Positions 44,820 through 52,787 of a stretch of DNA of 64,000 nt are shown here, one piece after another; positions within the stretch are counted from its first letter, which is position 1, and the number at the start of each line of letters is the position of its first letter. The notes beneath the pieces are model-generated. The model saw nothing but the letters and a program-made list of their open reading frames with translations, did not search any database and was not told where the DNA came from. Source of the stretch: DASVTR01 sp036387475 (GTDB lineage: Bacteria > Acidobacteriota > Blastocatellia > Pyrinomonadales > Pyrinomonadaceae); assembly GCA_036387475.1 (NCBI GenBank), contig DASVTR010000018.1, positions 1 through 64,000 on the forward strand, written 5' to 3'. A program made the position numbers and the translations under genes.

Positions 44820-44836
44820 GTTGAAGGAGCAAAAGC

Positions 44837-47290
44837 ATGAGTCGTTTGCTTGCTAAATCTTATGACCGCAAAAGGTATGGCGATACTCCGCCGGATTACG
44901 CGCTGTTGACCCAGCATAGCCGCGATGTGGCGGCAGCTTGCAGCGCTTTGGCGCTGATAGTGGGTCGGGTGGCTCTATTCAATGCTGGATTAGATGAAGA
45001 TGATTTTGAGAAATTCCGTTTGGCGTTGCGCGCTAGCGGCTGGATGCAAGATTTGGGAAAGGCGAGCAGTCACTTTCAAGAGATGGTCACAAGCGAACCT
45101 CAAATCAGACAACTCGTGCGCCACGAAACGATTTCGGGATTGCTCATATGGTTAGAGCCTCAACTGCGCGAATGGCTCTCGTCGCTCCCTGAAATGATGT
45201 TCACTGCATCTGTGTGGGGTGCTATGGGGCATCATCGCAAGTTTGACGAACAAACATCGCCGGACAACTGTCTTCCTCTGACCGTGAAAGTAGCGCATGA
45301 AGACTTCGCAACTATCCTTGCGGAGATGAGCGCCGACTTGGGACTCGGCCAGCCGCCTCGATTCGAGCGCAATTTAGTTATTGCGCAAACGCGCAATGAA
45401 GCGTGCGATTTACCAGCCCGCGAATCAATACGGGACTTGCAGGATGAATTCATGGACGGCGAAGAAAGCTTCGCGGATGAGAAAGCGCGGCGAATGCTGG
45501 CGCTCGTTAAAGCCTTCGGCATCGCCGCCGATGTTGCCGCCAGCGCGGTAGCTGCGCGGGATCAATGGGCTAAAGATTACTCTCTCACTTATTATGTGAG
45601 TGAGAGTCTCAAGATTGGATTAAAGCCTGACGATTTATCATCGCTCATTAACAAATGGGCATGGGATCGCTCACATGATGACCGGACACTACGCGATGAG
45701 ACATCGTCGCCGCCGGACTTTATTGTACGCGATTTTCAAAACCATGTGGCGGAGTCCGATTCCTTTTTGACACTTGCACAGGCGGGTTGTGGGTCGGGCA
45801 AGAGTCTTGCCGCTTATATGTGGGCGCGCAGATGGTGTGACAGGTTCGAGCAAGAAGGGCGCTCGAATTTTCGTCTGTTCTTCTGTTTGCCGACGACCGG
45901 CACGACAACCGAACACTTCAAAGATTACGCCCTTGAATCTGGCATTGATGCGAGTTTGACACATTCGCGCTCTCGCGTGGATTTGAAAGCAATAGCAGAA
46001 ACCGCTCCGCAGGAAGAAGCGAGCGAAGATAATGCCGACGCAGCCGAAGCCGCACGCGCTGCACTCAACGCCGAACGAGACAAAATCGAATCACTTGCGC
46101 TATGGAGCACGCCGCTTGTCGTCTCAACATCAGATACGGTGCTTGGCCTGATGTCTAACGCGCGCCGTTCTATTTATAGCCTTCCAGCGATTATGAGTAG
46201 CGCAATCGTCTTCGATGAAATTCATGCGTTTGATGAGCAGATGTTCGGACACTTGCTTATCTTCCTTAGAAACTTTCCACGCCTGCCGGTCTTATTGATG
46301 ACGGCCTCGCTACCCGAAGAACGCCGTCGCGCCATTGCATCTGTTCGTCCTGATCTCAATATCATTTGTGGCCCTAGAGAGTTTGAGACATTGGAACGGT
46401 ATCAGATTAACGATACGGCAACGGAAGAAGAAATCTGGCATGAGGTTAGCGATTGCGTCACCGGCGGCGGCAAAGTCCTTTGGGTTCGTAATCGCGTCGA
46501 GTGGGCGAATCACATTTATAACGTATGTCGAGAACGTTTCGATAAAGTACCGACTGATGTTTACCATTCACGTTTTCGTTATAAAGACCGCAGCGCAAGG
46601 CATCGGCGCGTGATTGACAATTTCAAGCGTAAGGGCGCGGCGGCGATTCTCGTTGCAACGCAAGTGGCTGAAATGTCTTTAGATTTATCAGCCGACCTAC
46701 TCATAACAGATATTGCTCCCATTCCATCCTTGATTCAGCGTATGGGCCGCCTTAATCGGCGCGTCACGCCGGACAATCCGCCTGAAGACCGCCCGCCTAA
46801 GCCCGCGCTCATTTGTGCCTTGCCTCAAGGCGAGCCAAACGGCGCGTTACCTTACGAAAAAGATGAACTTAAAAAGGCCGGGCGCTGGTTAAGCGCGCTC
46901 ATGAATCGCAAGAAAGCACTCAGCCAACATGATCTAACTGAGGCATTCGCAGAATTCAGCGAAGCGCGTGAATATGACATTGCTACGGCTGAGGAGCGCG
47001 CCTGTTTCTTCTCCGGCCTGTGGCGCACGCGACCGGGCTTCACGCGCGGCGAGGGCTATACAGTGAGCGTGATTCTTGAAGAGGATTTGAAACACTGTGA
47101 CGAGCGCGACAGCAGAGGCGAACCGGCGCGCGATTGGCTGCGCCAGCATGAGGTCTCCATCCCGTTCAAAAAAGCTGTGATCGAATGGGAGCGCGTCGAA
47201 ACATTGAGCGTCGCGCCAACTGAAGCGGTGGCATACGATTTCAATGAAAAGACTAAAGAAGGGACCGGAGCGAGATGGCGAAACAACTGA
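44837..47290 (+). CDS. cas3: CRISPR-associated helicase-nuclease Cas3
   Basis: 817 residues. It is the effector nuclease recruited by Cascade. The HD domain begins with LLTQHSRDVAAAC (His 27) and continues GWMQDLGKASSHF (about 67-79) and MGHHRKF. The motif that is normally His-Asp reads Gln-Asp here. The helicase has Walker A AGCGSGKSLAAY (about 315-326), FDEIHAFDEQ (about 459), VATQVAEMSLDLSADLLITDIAP and QRMGRLNRR. AAGGAG precedes the ATG. The stop overlaps the start of cas8 by 16 bases. Whether the Gln reduces metal binding cannot be judged by eye: it may be normal for this subtype. Confidence 0.93.
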   Translation: MSRLLAKSYDRKRYGDTPPDYALLTQHSRDVAAACSALALIVGRVALFNAGLDEDDFEKFRLALRASGWMQDLGKASSHFQEMVTSEPQIRQLVRHETISGLLIWLEPQLREWLSSLPEMMFTASVWGAMGHHRKFDEQTSPDNCLPLTVKVAHEDFATILAEMSADLGLGQPPRFERNLVIAQTRNEACDLPARESIRDLQDEFMDGEESFADEKARRMLALVKAFGIAADVAASAVAARDQWAKDYSLTYYVSESLKIGLKPDDLSSLINKWAWDRSHDDRTLRDETSSPPDFIVRDFQNHVAESDSFLTLAQAGCGSGKSLAAYMWARRWCDRFEQEGRSNFRLFFCLPTTGTTTEHFKDYALESGIDASLTHSRSRVDLKAIAETAPQEEASEDNADAAEAARAALNAERDKIESLALWSTPLVVSTSDTVLGLMSNARRSIYSLPAIMSSAIVFDEIHAFDEQMFGHLLIFLRNFPRLPVLLMTASLPEERRRAIASVRPDLNIICGPREFETLERYQINDTATEEEIWHEVSDCVTGGGKVLWVRNRVEWANHIYNVCRERFDKVPTDVYHSRFRYKDRSARHRRVIDNFKRKGAAAILVATQVAEMSLDLSADLLITDIAPIPSLIQRMGRLNRRVTPDNPPEDRPPKPALICALPQGEPNGALPYEKDELKKAGRWLSALMNRKKALSQHDLTEAFAEFSEAREYDIATAEERACFFSGLWRTRPGFTRGEGYTVSVILEEDLKHCDERDSRGEPARDWLRQHEVSIPFKKAVIEWERVETLSVAPTEAVAYDFNEKTKEGTGARWRNN

Positions 47291-48810
47291 CTTACCGATT
47301 GACCAACCCTGGCTACACCATCTATCACCGCGCAGCGCTAGGAGGCCTCGCCGCGACAATTCGTGCATGGGGAAAGAATAAGCCGGAAGGGATAGAGGTA
47401 GCGGAAGTCACACGCGATACTGTGCTGTTAGCTTGGAACGACAACATCACGGATCAGGAAGCATTGCGCCGCATACTTGCAGCGTCGTTCAAGCTTACCG
47501 AGAACAAGTTAATCGAGCTACCCGGTCAAGGCATCGGAATTGGACAAGATGACTTGCGCCTTGCCATTCATAACGGAATCTGCGGAACATTTCTCCAACA
47601 TCCCAAAATGCGTCCGGGTGAGAAAGAGCCAAGAAGGTTTGAGTTGAAGACTGCCGACGATGAGGCAGGCCAAATTTTTACCTATAAGGCACTCGACAGC
47701 TACGCGCATCAGAAAGCACAGAAAACCGGCTTGCTGGACGAGAAGCTGAAAGGTAGGTTGCCGGATGTCGCAGACATTTCCCAACCCATCGTGCCGGGCG
47801 CATTGAGCGGAGCATTAGAACTTCAAGCACCATCTGAAGAAGTCATTTTACTCATGTTCTTAATGGTAGGCTGCCCAGTATTTCTCCTGCGACCTCGCAC
47901 GTATCAGGAGAAAGCACAATACTGCTTGATTGTCCCTGATGTCATAGACCTTGTAGCATTCTCGCGCGCTTTGCAGCGCATTGCCTCAACCGGACAAAAC
48001 ATCAAGCGATTCAGCAATAATTATCTTGGGCGCGTTGTCGGCGGCGCAGAAGAAGCCGCTTTAAGATTTTTGGTTGACCTGCAAGCAGAAGAAGTTTCTA
48101 GCGAACGGAGCGTCGCGGGATGCCTGGCAGTGGCGATGGGCAAGGTCGCATGGGACTCCAATCAAATCAACCGCAGCATCATCGTCAAGCTCAAGGGTGA
48201 TTACACGGAAATGGACGTGTTCCGCGCCGCAAATACTTATCTGGGCCAAAGCAAAATTATCAAGTCTAAAAAGGGTGAAGGCTATGCCATACCGACCAGC
48301 CCGATTCCTGAACTTATCGCTGCGAACCTCGCGGCTGAACGCCACTGGTGCGCGCATTTCAAATCGCTCGTCAGTGACAAAAAAGATTTCGACCGCATGA
48401 GATTCATGCAAGGAGGACTTAAACGAATGAAAGAAGCAGTCAAGGACGCCGACGATCAAGCGATCATCCGCGCGTTTCAGGAAGCTTGGAGGCTCACGAT
48501 GGGCGCACTCGGCGAACGCGCGCGTCGTGATGGTTTGAACTTTGAAAGACTCGTCGAGGTTGAGCGCGAGCGGATGCGTAATGCAATCTTACGCACCAAG
48601 ACGGCAGATGCATTAGCCAGTTGGTTTCTGCGCTTCTGCGCCGATGCAACTAAAGGCGGGTCGCTCGGCGCGTTACGCAACGAATCAACACGCATACGCG
48701 AGTTCATTTTCAACCCACGCAACTTTGACCGCTTTCAAAACTTGTGTCTATTCGCGCTCGTGAGCTACGCGAGCGAAGAAGCAAAAACTGCAGCAGGAGG
48801 CAAAGAATAA
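47275..48810 (+). CDS. cas8: Cascade large subunit Cas8 (MYXAN/Cmx1, Csx13 type)
   Basis: 511 residues. The start YRLTNPGYTIYHRAALGGLAATIRAW (in parts) and the segment ISQPIVPGALSGALELQAPSEEVILLMFLMVGCPVFLLRPRTYQEKAQYCLIVPDV (in parts) are those of the MYXAN-type Cas8 called Csx13/Cmx1, the counterpart of DevT in Myxococcus. This subunit recognises the PAM and helps load the target. The C-terminal third (about 370-500) is a helical region that may stand in for a small subunit. It overlaps cas3 by 16 bases and precedes cas7 by two. Confidence 0.85.
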   Translation: MAKQLTYRLTNPGYTIYHRAALGGLAATIRAWGKNKPEGIEVAEVTRDTVLLAWNDNITDQEALRRILAASFKLTENKLIELPGQGIGIGQDDLRLAIHNGICGTFLQHPKMRPGEKEPRRFELKTADDEAGQIFTYKALDSYAHQKAQKTGLLDEKLKGRLPDVADISQPIVPGALSGALELQAPSEEVILLMFLMVGCPVFLLRPRTYQEKAQYCLIVPDVIDLVAFSRALQRIASTGQNIKRFSNNYLGRVVGGAEEAALRFLVDLQAEEVSSERSVAGCLAVAMGKVAWDSNQINRSIIVKLKGDYTEMDVFRAANTYLGQSKIIKSKKGEGYAIPTSPIPELIAANLAAERHWCAHFKSLVSDKKDFDRMRFMQGGLKRMKEAVKDADDQAIIRAFQEAWRLTMGALGERARRDGLNFERLVEVERERMRNAILRTKTADALASWFLRFCADATKGGSLGALRNESTRIREFIFNPRNFDRFQNLCLFALVSYASEEAKTAAGGKE

Positions 48811-48812
48811 TC

Positions 48813-49805
48813 ATGGCAACTCATTATCTTTACGGCACGGTTCTGACGAGCGAGGCGGTCGCCGCCAACAATCGCGGCGACAACATCGGCAACACAACAA
48901 CTCTTCAGAAAGTCTTTCATCAAGACGACCTTCATACAAGCGTCTCTGCCGAAGCAATCAGGTTTGCGCTCCGGTATCGCTTTCAACTGGAAGGTCTCGA
49001 TCTCAATCGGACATACGACCCGGACGCGGGAAAGCTCAACTATGAGGACGAAAAGCGCACGACATGGAATCCAGAAGGCAAGGTCTTTATTGATGATGAC
49101 CTGATGGGTTTCATGGATGCCGCCGCCGCGCAGCAAGAAAGAGAAGAAGAAGACGCGGCAGTGATTGAAGGCGACGGAGAGCAGAAAGCGCCAGCTAAAG
49201 GAGCAAAGAAACCGAAAGCGAAAGGCAAAACAACGAGACGAATCAGCCCGCTCGCCATCGGGCGCGCTGTGTCACTGCGGCCCTATCGCGGAGAGATTTC
49301 CTTTAACGCAGTCAGCGGAGAGAAAGCGAAAGGCAAGCTCTCGCTCTACAATGCCGAGATGCATACGACGGAATACCAGTATTCATTCGGCGTCAATCTG
49401 GGTGATGTCATCAACAAGGCCCACATCGGCCATTTGATTGACGCAATAATTGATCCGCCGTCAGTAGCGGGCAATCATGCGCGCTTCGCTTATGATTTCT
49501 CACCTGCATCAATCATCCTGCGCGTGACCAACGCTCACTCATCGAAAATTCAAAACTGCTTTGAGCATAACGAAACAACGCGCGGTTACACGGTTGAACG
49601 ATTGATTCAACGCATCGAGAGCGGCGACATCCCCGCTGATGAATTGATCGTTGGCGGTGAAATAGCTGAGACCCCGGAAGGTAACGAGTTGAAGAAATTG
49701 GGCGTCACAGTGTTTCCCGGTGTGAAAACCGCAGCGCAGGAAGCGCGGCAACGTATCGCGGCGCAGGGCGAAGAGTTTGCGAGCGTTTCCGGCAATGGGA
49801 GATGA
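48813..49805 (+). CDS. cas7: Cascade backbone subunit Cas7 (DevR type)
   Basis: 330 residues from ATG 48813, with AGGAGG upstream. It forms the crRNA-binding filament. The start MATHYLYGTVLTSEAVAANN, RGDNIGNTTTLQKVFHQDDLHTSVSAEAIRFALRYRF (in parts) and ISPLAIGRAVSLRPYRGEISFNAVSG are those of the DevR/Csa2 group. A Lys/Ala-rich insertion at about 125-150 (EGDGEQKAPAKGAKKPKAKG) is probably a loop. The C-terminus ends in a charged tail. It lies between cas8 and cas5 with near-zero spacing. Confidence 0.92.
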   Translation: MATHYLYGTVLTSEAVAANNRGDNIGNTTTLQKVFHQDDLHTSVSAEAIRFALRYRFQLEGLDLNRTYDPDAGKLNYEDEKRTTWNPEGKVFIDDDLMGFMDAAAAQQEREEEDAAVIEGDGEQKAPAKGAKKPKAKGKTTRRISPLAIGRAVSLRPYRGEISFNAVSGEKAKGKLSLYNAEMHTTEYQYSFGVNLGDVINKAHIGHLIDAIIDPPSVAGNHARFAYDFSPASIILRVTNAHSSKIQNCFEHNETTRGYTVERLIQRIESGDIPADELIVGGEIAETPEGNELKKLGVTVFPGVKTAAQEARQRIAAQGEEFASVSGNGR

Positions 49806-49809
49806 GGCC

Positions 49810-50481
49810 ATGATTACATTACATGTCGAAGTGCCCTATGCGAGTTTCCGCAAGTCTTACGCACGGTCATTTGCGGAGACCTATCCGTTGCCGCCACCTG
49901 CAACCGTATATGGAATGCTGCTTTCGCTGGTTGGTGAGAGATTCAGGCAGAGACATGAAGGTGTAAGACTCGCTTTCGCTTACAAGAGCATTCCGCGCAT
50001 CACCACAACGCTACGCAAGTTGAGCCGCTTCAAATACGGTGTACCAGGCAAGCAATCGAAGTTAGGTAATGCGCCGGATTTTATTGAGACGCTCTGTGGA
50101 ATTGAGTTCCTCTGCTGGATTGACTCATCAGGTGAAAGACCTCACAGAGATGAAATAAAAGAGAGTAAGAAGCATAAACTAGAGGAACGCATTATCGAAG
50201 CGCTCCAATCTCCCGCAAGTGTAAATCGCTATGGTGTGTTGTGCCTGGGCTTGAGTGATGATGCAGTTAACGCTGTCAGCTTGCGCGGCCAGATTCAAGA
50301 CGACTGGTATCGCTTACTCCCTCACAACTCAGGAACAATGGAATTGCCTGTCTGGGTAGATCACGTTGGCGCGGCGAAAACACGTTGGCTGCGTTATGAA
50401 TTGGAGCAGCAGGCTATTACCTCGCCGTCAGGCCCGGACGGTGACGAATGGAAATGGACGGAGATCGTTGCTCCGAGCTGA
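49810..50481 (+). CDS. cas5: Cascade subunit Cas5 (DevS type)
   Basis: 223 residues from ATG 49810. Residues 1-45 hold the usual Cas5 opening: LHVEVPYASFRKSYARSFAETYPLPPPATVYGMLLSLVGE (in parts), which caps the crRNA handle end of the complex. The rest is a RAMP fold with GVLCLGLSDDAVNAV and ends in WKWTEI. Spacing to cas7 is four bases. Confidence 0.9.
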   Translation: MITLHVEVPYASFRKSYARSFAETYPLPPPATVYGMLLSLVGERFRQRHEGVRLAFAYKSIPRITTTLRKLSRFKYGVPGKQSKLGNAPDFIETLCGIEFLCWIDSSGERPHRDEIKESKKHKLEERIIEALQSPASVNRYGVLCLGLSDDAVNAVSLRGQIQDDWYRLLPHNSGTMELPVWVDHVGAAKTRWLRYELEQQAITSPSGPDGDEWKWTEIVAPS

Positions 50482-50514
50482 GTTAAGAATAGACAGACTG
50501 AGGAGGAATCAGTT

Positions 50515-52173
50515 GTGACTCCACTTCGTGTTCATTCCCTTCATGCTCTCGCTTATTGTGAACGTCTCTTCTATCTCGAAGAGGTGGAGAATATGCGCGT
50601 CGCTGATGGGGCTGTGTATGCGGGGCGTCGGCTACATGTGGAGTTGGCGCGTGAGGAGGACGAAGAGGAGTGGTTGACTTTAAATCTTGAAAGCGAGCGG
50701 TGGGGGTTGACGGGGAAGATTGATTGTGTGCGGCGGCGGGATGGGATGATTGTGCCGTATGAGCATAAGCGGGGGAGGTCTGCGCGTTCGCGTGATGGGA
50801 TGGCGGAGACGTGGCCGAGCGACAGGTTGCAGGTGATCGCGTATGCGGCGCTAGTTGAGGAGCAGACGGGGCGAGAGGTGACGGAGGGGCGTGTCAGGTA
50901 TCACGCGGACAACGTGATGGTGCGCGTGCCGATTGATGAGCAGGCACGGGCTGATCTGGCACGTGCGGTGGCGCGTGCACGGGAACTGCAAAGCACTGTC
51001 GAGCGCCCGCCGATCACGGAGAATGAGCGATTGTGTGTGCGTTGCTCGCTCGCGCCGGTTTGCCTGCCGGAAGAGGCGCGCCTGGCCGCGACCATTTCGG
51101 AGACGACGCCTGCGCAGCCTGTGCGGGAGACGATCAGGCTGTTTCCGGCTGACGATGATCGCAGGACGCTGCATGTGCTGACGCAGGGAGCGCGCGTCGG
51201 GCGCAAAGGGGATCGGCTGGAGATTACCGCGCGCGATGAAGAGACGCAGCTCCATCCGGTGCAGGAGATCGGGCAAGTTGTGCTGCACGGCTTCTCGCAA
51301 ATTACGACTCAGGGGTTAAGGCTCTGTGCCGAACAAGAGATCGGGGTGCATTGGGTAACGACGGGCGGGCGTTACATGGGAGCCTGGTCAACAGGCATGG
51401 GTTCTGTGCAGAGGCGTATCAGGCAATACCAAGCTTTGACAGATGCGGAATTGTGCTTGAGTTTGGCGCGCAGGTTGGCAGAGGCTAGAGTGCGCGGGCA
51501 ATTGAGTTTTCTACTGCGCGCGAGCCGTGAGACGGGACGTGACGTTAAGAAAGTGCGTGAGGCTGTCAGTGGAATGCGTAAGCTCCTCTCGCCGATGTCG
51601 CGTGCGACGAATATAGATTCTTTGCGCGGTTATGAAGGCAGCGCGGGAGCGCATTATTTCAGCGCCCTGCCACATTTGGTTGTGCCAGAAGTTTCAGCAG
51701 CCATGCGTCCAGAGGGACGTAACCGTAGGCCACCGCGAGATCGCTGCAACGCACTCTTGTCATTTGGTTATGCGCTTTTATTGAAGGACGTGACGAACGC
51801 GATTATGACGGTGGGTCTTGATCCATGTCTGGGGTTTTATCATCAGCCGCGCTCGCAGGCGCATCCGCTGGCATTGGATTTGATGGAACTGTTCCGCGTG
51901 CCGTTGATTGATCTACCCGTGATCGCTTCTATCAATCGCCGGCAGTGGGATGAAGACGAGGATTTTCAGATCGCCGGACAACAGGTCTGGTTGTCGGACA
52001 CAGGGCGCAAGAAACTCATAGGCATTTACGAGCGGCGCAAGGCTGACAAATGGAAACACCCGGTCATCGGCCACTCTCTTTCTTACTCTCGGCTGATGGA
52101 GCTTGAAGTTAGGCTGCTGGAGAAAGAGTGGATGGGTGAAGGCGGTTTGTTTGCGCGTATGCGGCTGCGCTGA
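50515..52173 (+). CDS. cas4-cas1: Cas4-Cas1 fusion, spacer acquisition integrase with nuclease domain
   Basis: 552 residues from GTG 50515, with AGGAGGA upstream. Residues about 1-200 are Cas4. They have ALAYCERLFYLEE, the nuclease residues in TGKIDCVRRRDG and YEHKRG, and an Fe-S cysteine set formed by Cys 15 and the cluster CVRCSLAPVC near 178-187. Residues about 215-552 are Cas1. The catalytic Glu is in GYEGSAGAHYF (about 375), His in FYHQPRSQAHPLA (about 441-449), and the acidic residue in LDLMEL. Fusion of the two is a known variant that helps select spacers with the right PAM. It pairs with Cas2 downstream. Confidence 0.95.
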   Translation: MTPLRVHSLHALAYCERLFYLEEVENMRVADGAVYAGRRLHVELAREEDEEEWLTLNLESERWGLTGKIDCVRRRDGMIVPYEHKRGRSARSRDGMAETWPSDRLQVIAYAALVEEQTGREVTEGRVRYHADNVMVRVPIDEQARADLARAVARARELQSTVERPPITENERLCVRCSLAPVCLPEEARLAATISETTPAQPVRETIRLFPADDDRRTLHVLTQGARVGRKGDRLEITARDEETQLHPVQEIGQVVLHGFSQITTQGLRLCAEQEIGVHWVTTGGRYMGAWSTGMGSVQRRIRQYQALTDAELCLSLARRLAEARVRGQLSFLLRASRETGRDVKKVREAVSGMRKLLSPMSRATNIDSLRGYEGSAGAHYFSALPHLVVPEVSAAMRPEGRNRRPPRDRCNALLSFGYALLLKDVTNAIMTVGLDPCLGFYHQPRSQAHPLALDLMELFRVPLIDLPVIASINRRQWDEDEDFQIAGQQVWLSDTGRKKLIGIYERRKADKWKHPVIGHSLSYSRLMELEVRLLEKEWMGEGGLFARMRLR

Positions 52174-52191
52174 GCAGGAGGGTAAGAGGAA

Positions 52192-52482
52192 GTGGAAACG
52201 AAACAATGGTACGTGGTCTGCTATGACATCACCGAGCCGAAGCGATGGCGACGTGCATTTAAGATGCTGCACGGCTACGGGCGTCGGCTGCAATATTCGA
52301 TCTTCAGGTGCCGTTTAACATCAAGGCAGATGGAGCGTCTGCGCTGGGAACTCGAAAAGATATTGACTGATGAGGATCGGCTTCTCATTCTCAGCCTCTG
52401 CGAACCATGTGAGCGACGTGTAGCGGCTCATAACAGGCCAGAATCGTGGCTCGATGAAGCAAAGAGCTTTGAAATAGCCTAA
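52192..52482 (+). CDS. cas2: CRISPR-associated endonuclease-like Cas2
   Basis: 96 residues from GTG 52192, with GGAGGG and AGAGGA upstream. It has the ferredoxin-like Cas2 pattern YVVCYDITEPKRWRRAFKML with the conserved Asp 12, then GRRLQYSIFRCRLTSRQM and the strand LLILSLCEPCERRV. It forms the integration complex with Cas1. It is the last gene of the cas operon, followed by a terminator-like hairpin and the CRISPR leader. Confidence 0.95.
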   Translation: METKQWYVVCYDITEPKRWRRAFKMLHGYGRRLQYSIFRCRLTSRQMERLRWELEKILTDEDRLLILSLCEPCERRVAAHNRPESWLDEAKSFEIA

Positions 52483-52498
52483 AGGAGCGCGCCAAATA

Positions 52499-52520
52499 CC
52501 CTGCTATGGCAGGGCTTTTC
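52499..52520 (+). terminator. Terminator-like hairpin after cas2
   Basis: CCCTGC (52499-52504) pairs with GCAGGG (52509-52514) across a TATG loop, and CTTTTC follows. The stem is short and the T-tract only four long, so termination may be partial. Confidence 0.55.
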
Positions 52521-52535
52521 TAGCGACTATCTGTT

Positions 52536-52641
52536 CCCGCAAGCATCTACGCTTGTCGTACTTTTGAGATAAAGTTGATGGGAAAAACAGAAGCGCCGCA
52601 AACCTTTAACATGATACTTGTGCTTCTGAGATGCTTGCGGG
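52536..52641. repeat. Nested inverted repeats upstream of the CRISPR array
   Basis: The outer arms 52536-52548 and 52629-52641 (CCCGCAAGCATCT and its complement) are exact over 13 bases. The inner arms 52588-52594 (CAGAAGC) and 52622-52628 (GCTTCTG) are exact over seven, and the inner right arm directly abuts the outer one. The structure could be an RNA fold or a miniature element next to the leader. Confidence 0.6.
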
Positions 52642-52787
52642 TGCGTTATTCACTTAATTTGAAATAGGTTATGGCTCAGTAGATCGTCATTTTTTAGTCT
52701 ACATCTTCATGAAGACTTCACGGAAACACCCGATCCCCGAAAGCCAGTCCGCAAATAACACTATTTACATGCTTTGGGAGCAACCCG
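52642..52787 (+). promoter_or_regulatory. CRISPR leader region
   Basis: 146 A+T-rich bases between the nested inverted repeats and the first repeat, on the side from which the array should be transcribed. Orientation follows from the repeat hairpin, which forms a five-pair stem with a GNRA loop only in the plus strand. I cannot fix the promoter. Confidence 0.6.

Noticed and set aside
44321..44824. Arg/His/Pro-rich frame over cas6
   Set aside because: A shifted frame of a GC-rich gene; low-complexity composition and no ribosome binding site.
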